A stretch of DNA of 15,870 nucleotides, taken from assembly GCA_900766185.1 (NCBI GenBank), contig CAAFUL010000008.1:1-15870 (forward strand), given 5' to 3'. This DNA comes from an uncultured Johnsonella sp. (GTDB lineage Bacteria > Bacillota > Clostridia > Lachnospirales > Lachnospiraceae). The position numbers and the translations under genes were made by a program. Below are positions 12,861 through 15,870 of the stretch, one piece after another. A model generated the notes under the pieces. The model saw nothing but the letters and a program-made list of their open reading frames with translations. It had not been told where the DNA came from and did not search any database. The stretch's first letter is position 1. Every line of letters starts with the position of its first letter.

Positions 12861-12897
12861 AAGATATTTTGGCTTTTTATCATTTCAGCCGTATCTT
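12861..12897 (+). terminator. Imperfect hairpin after the 282-aa secreted protein
   Basis: AAGATA (12861-12866) pairs with TATCTT (12892-12897), and GGCT (12871-12874) with AGCC (12887-12890), separated by small internal loops. No T-run follows, so it is a weak terminator or mRNA-protecting 3' structure. Confidence 0.4.
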
Positions 12898-12978
12898 ATA
12901 TTACATAAATAATGAATTATGAAGGTAAGTTAATCTAAAATTTTAGGTGCTTTGTGTTTAAAAACATATTATCATTTA

Positions 12979-13007
12979 TTGTAAGATGTAAGTTTTTCAG
13001 GTATAAA
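12979..13007 (+). promoter_or_regulatory. Candidate upstream promoter in the pta spacer
   Basis: TTGTAA (12979-12984) and TATAAA (13002-13007) are 17 bases apart. No gene starts downstream before pta at 13264, so it would drive either a long pta leader or an independent small RNA that includes the fold at 13060-13148. Confidence 0.45.
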
Positions 13008-13059
13008 AGTAAAATATTACAATAACTATTATTAATTATAAGAAAGTAACATCTTAAGA

Positions 13060-13148
13060 TAAAGTTGATTGCATAATATATAAAGCCTATATGAGGCATA
13101 TAGTATATTCTGTAAACAGTCGACTTTATATATTTGCAGAAATATATA
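13060..13148 (+). ncRNA. Candidate structured RNA upstream of pta
   Basis: TAAAGTTGA (13060-13068) pairs with TCGACTTTA (13120-13128), 9 bp with one T-G wobble. Inside, CTATATG (13087-13093) pairs with CATATAG (13097-13103) around AGG, and CTG 13110-13112 with CAG 13117-13119. Directly after, a 9-bp A-T hairpin (13127-13135 with 13140-13148) closes on GCAG. The wobble favours a plus-strand RNA. A promoter lies 50 bases upstream (12979-13007), and the pta promoter follows about 30 bases downstream. It could be a small RNA, a leader domain or chance folding of AT-rich DNA. The rest of the 413-base gap between the secreted-protein gene and pta shows no gene. Confidence 0.35.
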
Positions 13149-13179
13149 ATAAAATTATACAAAGAACCTATTTAAGTGC

Positions 13180-13209
13180 TTGTAATTTTACATCAAAATA
13201 TACTATAAT
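13180..13209 (+). promoter_or_regulatory. Promoter of pta
   Basis: TTGTAA (13180-13185) and a perfect TATAAT (13204-13209) with an 18-base spacer. The predicted start near 13216 leaves a leader of about 48 bases with AAAGGGG before the ATG at 13264. Confidence 0.7.
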
Positions 13210-13263
13210 TAAGTAGTTCATAAAGATATGACTTATTATAGGTTGAAAGGGGATTTTATAAAC

Positions 13264-14256
13264 ATGAGCATTATGGAACAGATTAGGGAAAGAGCTAAAT
13301 GGTTAAATAAAACCATAGTTCTTCCGGAGTCCATGGACAGAAGGACATTTCAGGCAGCTGAAGCCATACTTAAGGAGGGGATAGCAAAACTTATAATCAT
13401 AGGTACACCTGAAGAAGTTGCAGAAAATTCAAAGGGTCTTGACATCAGTAAGGCTACTATAATCAATCCGCACACTTATGAAAAAACTCAACAGTATGAG
13501 GATCTGTTTGTAGAGCTTAGAAAGGCTAAGGGACTTACCCATGAGGAAGCAAGGAGAATCATGCTTTCAGACTATGCTTACTATGCTTGTCTTATGATAA
13601 AGAACGGAGATGCTGACGGTATGGTATCGGGTGCTTGCCACTCTACAGCGGATACATTAAGACCAAGTCTTCAGATCATAAAGACTAAGCCTAATACAAA
13701 ATTAGTTTCAGCATTTTTCTTAATGATAGTGCCTGACTGTGAGTACGGTGATCATGGTGCATTTATTTTTGCCGATAGCGGACTTGAGCAAAATCCGGAT
13801 CCTGAGAAGCTTGCACAAATAGCTATATCCTCAGCAGAAAGTTTCAAACTCTTAGTAGGCTCAGAGCCTAAGGTGGCTATGCTCAGCCATTCAACCAAGG
13901 GAAGTGCAAAACATCCGGATGTAGATAAGGTTGTAGAAGCTACAAGGATCGCTAAGGAAATGGCACCGGAACTGAGTCTCGATGGAGAATTGCAGCTTGA
14001 TGCGGCTATAGATGCAGGAGTTGGAAGTTCAAAGGCACCGGGTTCATCGGTTGCAGGTCAGGCAAATGTACTTGTCTTCCCTGATCTTGATGCCGGAAAT
14101 ATCGGATATAAATTAGTTCAAAGACTGGCTAAAGCCGAGGCTTACGGACCTATTTGTCAAGGTATAGCAAGACCGGTCAATGACCTTTCAAGAGGTTGTA
14201 CATGGGAAGATATCGTAGGAGTGGTAGCCATAACAGCAGTACAGTGTGAGGCATAG
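13264..14256 (+). CDS. pta: Phosphate acetyltransferase
   Basis: Converts acetyl-CoA and phosphate to acetyl phosphate and CoA, the first step of acetate fermentation. The 330-residue single-domain form is normal for clostridia. Motifs are NKTIVLPESMDRRT near the N-terminus, ADGMVSGA (117-124), SHSTKGSA (208-215), PGSSVAGQANVLVFPDLDAG (ending about 278) and GPICQGIARPVNDLSRG near the end. The ATG at 13264 (MSIMEQIRERA) is chosen over the in-frame ATG at 13228, because relatives start at the equivalent of MS-IEKIRERA and AAAGGGG lies before it, though 11 bases away. ackA follows after a 307-base spacer. Together they make the acetate and ATP branch. Confidence 0.96.
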   Translation: MSIMEQIRERAKWLNKTIVLPESMDRRTFQAAEAILKEGIAKLIIIGTPEEVAENSKGLDISKATIINPHTYEKTQQYEDLFVELRKAKGLTHEEARRIMLSDYAYYACLMIKNGDADGMVSGACHSTADTLRPSLQIIKTKPNTKLVSAFFLMIVPDCEYGDHGAFIFADSGLEQNPDPEKLAQIAISSAESFKLLVGSEPKVAMLSHSTKGSAKHPDVDKVVEATRIAKEMAPELSLDGELQLDAAIDAGVGSSKAPGSSVAGQANVLVFPDLDAGNIGYKLVQRLAKAEAYGPICQGIARPVNDLSRGCTWEDIVGVVAITAVQCEA

Positions 14257-14563
14257 TTAGGTTGTTGCATAAGACTAAAGTAATTAAGCCGGTAAAATAA
14301 GTTAAACTAAATTTTGCTTATACATTTATTTATAGATTAGTTTCTAAAATAATATAGTTAATTTATAGCTTTAATTTTACAGTAGATAAGTTGGCAAAAG
14401 AAGGCTTGGTATATTTACCGGTGATAATGATAAAGTGCGATTAGAAATCAGTAGAAGAGCCTAAACAATATATCGGCTTTATAAAGAAGAGGCTATTGGC
14501 TTTATATAGTTGGCAGTTTACATAACTAATAAATAAACATTAAATAATTGAGGAGTAAGTAAA
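14257..14563 (+). other. 307-base pta-ackA spacer with nested inverted repeats
   Basis: No gene is visible. CCGGTAAA (14289-14296) pairs perfectly with TTTACCGG (14414-14421), and inside it AAACTAA (14304-14310) pairs perfectly with TTAGTTT (14337-14343). Farther on GGCTTTATA occurs twice (14475-14483 and 14498-14506), the first also able to pair with AGAGCC near 14457-14462. I found no clear intrinsic terminator for pta and no consensus promoter for ackA. The spacer may be transcribed through and act as an RNA-level regulator of ackA, or hide a weak promoter (TTGGCA at 14510-14515 lacks a good -10). The ackA ribosome binding site GAGGAG closes it. Confidence 0.35.
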
Positions 14564-15775
14564 ATGAATATTTTAGTAATTAACTGTGGTAGTTCTTCTC
14601 TTAAGTATCAGCTTATAAATATGGATACAGAAGAGGTCATAGCTAAGGGACTTTGTGAGAGAATAGGAATAGAAGGATCAAAACTTACACATCAGGCAGC
14701 CGGAAAGGATAAGCATATAATAGAAAATCCTATGCCAAGCCATAATGAAGCAATCAAGATGGTGCTTGATGCGCTGATTGACAGTGAGCATGGTGTAATT
14801 AAGAGCCTTGATGAGATTCATGCAGTTGGACACAGAGTAGTTCATGGAGGTATGAAGTACAGTGAGTCGGTACTTGTGGATGCAGATGTAAAGCAGGGTA
14901 TTCGTGATTGCTTTGACCTTGGACCTTTACACAATCCTGCAAATCTTATGGGTATAGAGGCTGTTGAAAAGGTTATGCCGGGTGTTAAGAATGCAGTAGT
15001 ATTTGATACAGCATTCGGTGCTTCAGTACCTGATAAGGCATCAAGATATGCTATACCGCATGAATATTATGAAAAATATTCTATCAAAAGATACGGTTTT
15101 CACGGAACAAGTCATAAGTTCGTGTCAGGAGAGGCTATAAAGTTCGGAAATCTCGACCCTAAAACAGCTAAGGTTATAGTATGCCACCTTGGAAACGGTG
15201 CTTCAGTTTCAGCTTCAATAGGTGGAAAGTGTGTGGATACTTCTATGGGATTTACACCGCTTGAAGGACTTATAATGGGAACCAGATCGGGAGATATAGA
15301 TCCGGGAGTTATGCAATTTATTGCCAACAAAGAGGGTAAGGATATTAACGAGATACTTGATATACTCAATAAGAAGTCAGGTGTGTACGGTATGTCCAAC
15401 GGACTTTCTTCCGACTTTAGAGATATAGAAAATGCTATAGAAGAGGGCAATGAGCTTGCGCGTATTGCACTTGATGCTTTCCACTACAGAGTGGCTAAGT
15501 ATATAGGAGCTTATACTGCTGCTATGAACGGAGTTGATGCAATCTGCTTTACTGCAGGTATAGGCGAGAATGATATACCTGGAAGAAAGACTATATGTTC
15601 TTATCTTGGATATCTCGGAATCAAGATAGATGAAGAGGCTAACAATGTAAGAGGTAAGCTGACTCTGATATCAACACCTGATTCAAAGGTAAAGGTAATG
15701 CTTGTACCTACAAATGAAGAGCTTGCAATAGCAAGAGAAACAAAGGCATTAACAGCAGGACAAACGCATGAGTAA
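14564..15775 (+). CDS. ackA: Acetate kinase
   Basis: Transfers phosphate from acetyl phosphate to ADP, giving acetate and ATP. The 403-residue protein has the full set of ASKHA-fold active-site features: Asn7 in VINCGSSSLKYQL, Arg91 in GHRVVHGG, Asp148 in FDTAFGAS, His180 in GFHGTSH, the phosphate-binding HLGNGAS (208-214), Arg241 in TRSGDIDPG, GIGEN (332-336) and Glu385 in PTNEELAIA. GAGGAG precedes the ATG by about 8 bases. It follows pta in the same direction. The long spacer between them, unusual for this pair, suggests partly independent expression. Confidence 0.97.
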   Translation: MNILVINCGSSSLKYQLINMDTEEVIAKGLCERIGIEGSKLTHQAAGKDKHIIENPMPSHNEAIKMVLDALIDSEHGVIKSLDEIHAVGHRVVHGGMKYSESVLVDADVKQGIRDCFDLGPLHNPANLMGIEAVEKVMPGVKNAVVFDTAFGASVPDKASRYAIPHEYYEKYSIKRYGFHGTSHKFVSGEAIKFGNLDPKTAKVIVCHLGNGASVSASIGGKCVDTSMGFTPLEGLIMGTRSGDIDPGVMQFIANKEGKDINEILDILNKKSGVYGMSNGLSSDFRDIENAIEEGNELARIALDAFHYRVAKYIGAYTAAMNGVDAICFTAGIGENDIPGRKTICSYLGYLGIKIDEEANNVRGKLTLISTPDSKVKVMLVPTNEELAIARETKALTAGQTHE

Positions 15776-15832
15776 ATAAATTATGAACAATCTCTTTTTT
15801 ATGATATATTGTAAGAAAAAGGGGATTGTAAA

Positions 15833-15870
15833 ATGAATGAGTTGTTAGAATGGCTTGAATGTATTGAAGA
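15833..15870 (+). CDS. Start of a gene cut by the right edge
   Basis: ATG at 15833 is preceded by AAAAGGGGA at a workable distance, and the frame stays open for the 12 complete codons available (MNELLEWLECIE, then the first bases of the next). The opening resembles the first residues of some Firmicute ISAs1-type transposases (a leucine-rich helix followed by I-E/D), but 12 codons cannot establish that. Upstream, TTATGA and TATATT near 15781 and 15804 could form a weak promoter. It is not the yceD/rpmF pair that often follows ackA in clostridia. Confidence 0.5.
   Translation, partial: MNELLEWLECIE

Noticed and set aside
15112..15450. 112-codon minus-strand open frame inside ackA
   Set aside because: ackA is complete and highly conserved here; the reverse frame is a codon-bias shadow.

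Overview
The window looks like chromosome from a low-GC, anaerobic Firmicute of the Lachnospiraceae. The short secreted proteins with Trp/Tyr-rich cell-wall-binding repeats and the selenium/sulfur trafficking cluster bring an oral Lachnoanaerobaculum-like genus to mind, but the genus is recognition only and untested. Reasons for the family assignment are an L27 with a cleavable N-terminal extension next to its protease Prp, the order rplU-prp-rpmA-obgE-yhbY-nadD-yqeK-rsfS, tRNAs without encoded CCA, strong AGGAGG ribosome binding sites and AT-rich spacers. Most of the window is conserved housekeeping.

Layout. (1) 1-135 has no gene but several nested inverted repeats. (2) 136-666, minus strand: a small three-helix membrane protein (DUF6442 type) and an XRE repressor in a two-gene operon. 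Its consensus promoter is studded with three copies of the palindrome CAAGTATACTTG. (3) 925-1641: a DUF4241 protein, divergent from that operon. (4) 1786-6281: ribosome-assembly block. It runs from a structured rplU leader through rplU, prp and rpmA, then a double-hairpin terminator, obgE, yhbY, nadD, yqeK and rsfS. (5) 6465-6782: a 105-residue secreted wall-binding protein. (6) 7042-7386: tRNA-Glu(CTC) and tRNA-Thr(CGT). (7) 10387 down to 7391, minus strand: cysteine desulfurase, YedE-type transporter, TusA-like protein, DUF3343 protein and a 78-residue Lachnospiraceae orphan. Transcription of this set probably ends only after passing antisense through tRNA-Thr. (8) 11843-10578, minus strand: tmcAL. 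(9) 12002-12850: a second secreted protein with the same N-terminal wall-binding module plus an unrecognised C-terminal domain. (10) 13264-15775: pta and ackA, with structured non-coding stretches before and between them. (11) 15833 onward: the first codons of a gene cut by the window edge.

How the parts work together. The ribosome block couples large-subunit proteins L21 and L27, the L27-processing protease, the 50S assembly GTPase and RNA-binding factor, and the silencing factor with NAD synthesis (nadD) and Ap4A turnover (yqeK). The selenium/sulfur cluster supplies a membrane importer and three soluble proteins, each with one well-placed cysteine, which could form a persulfide or perselenide relay. 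Pta and AckA make acetate and ATP from acetyl-CoA. TmcAL uses acetate and ATP to modify elongator tRNA-Met.

No CRISPR array, rRNA, complete mobile element or prophage gene was seen. The less ordinary material is regulatory or RNA-level: the triple XRE operator, the tRNA-antisense 3' end, and the structured spacers at 1-135, 2965-3019, 13060-13148 and 14289-14421.
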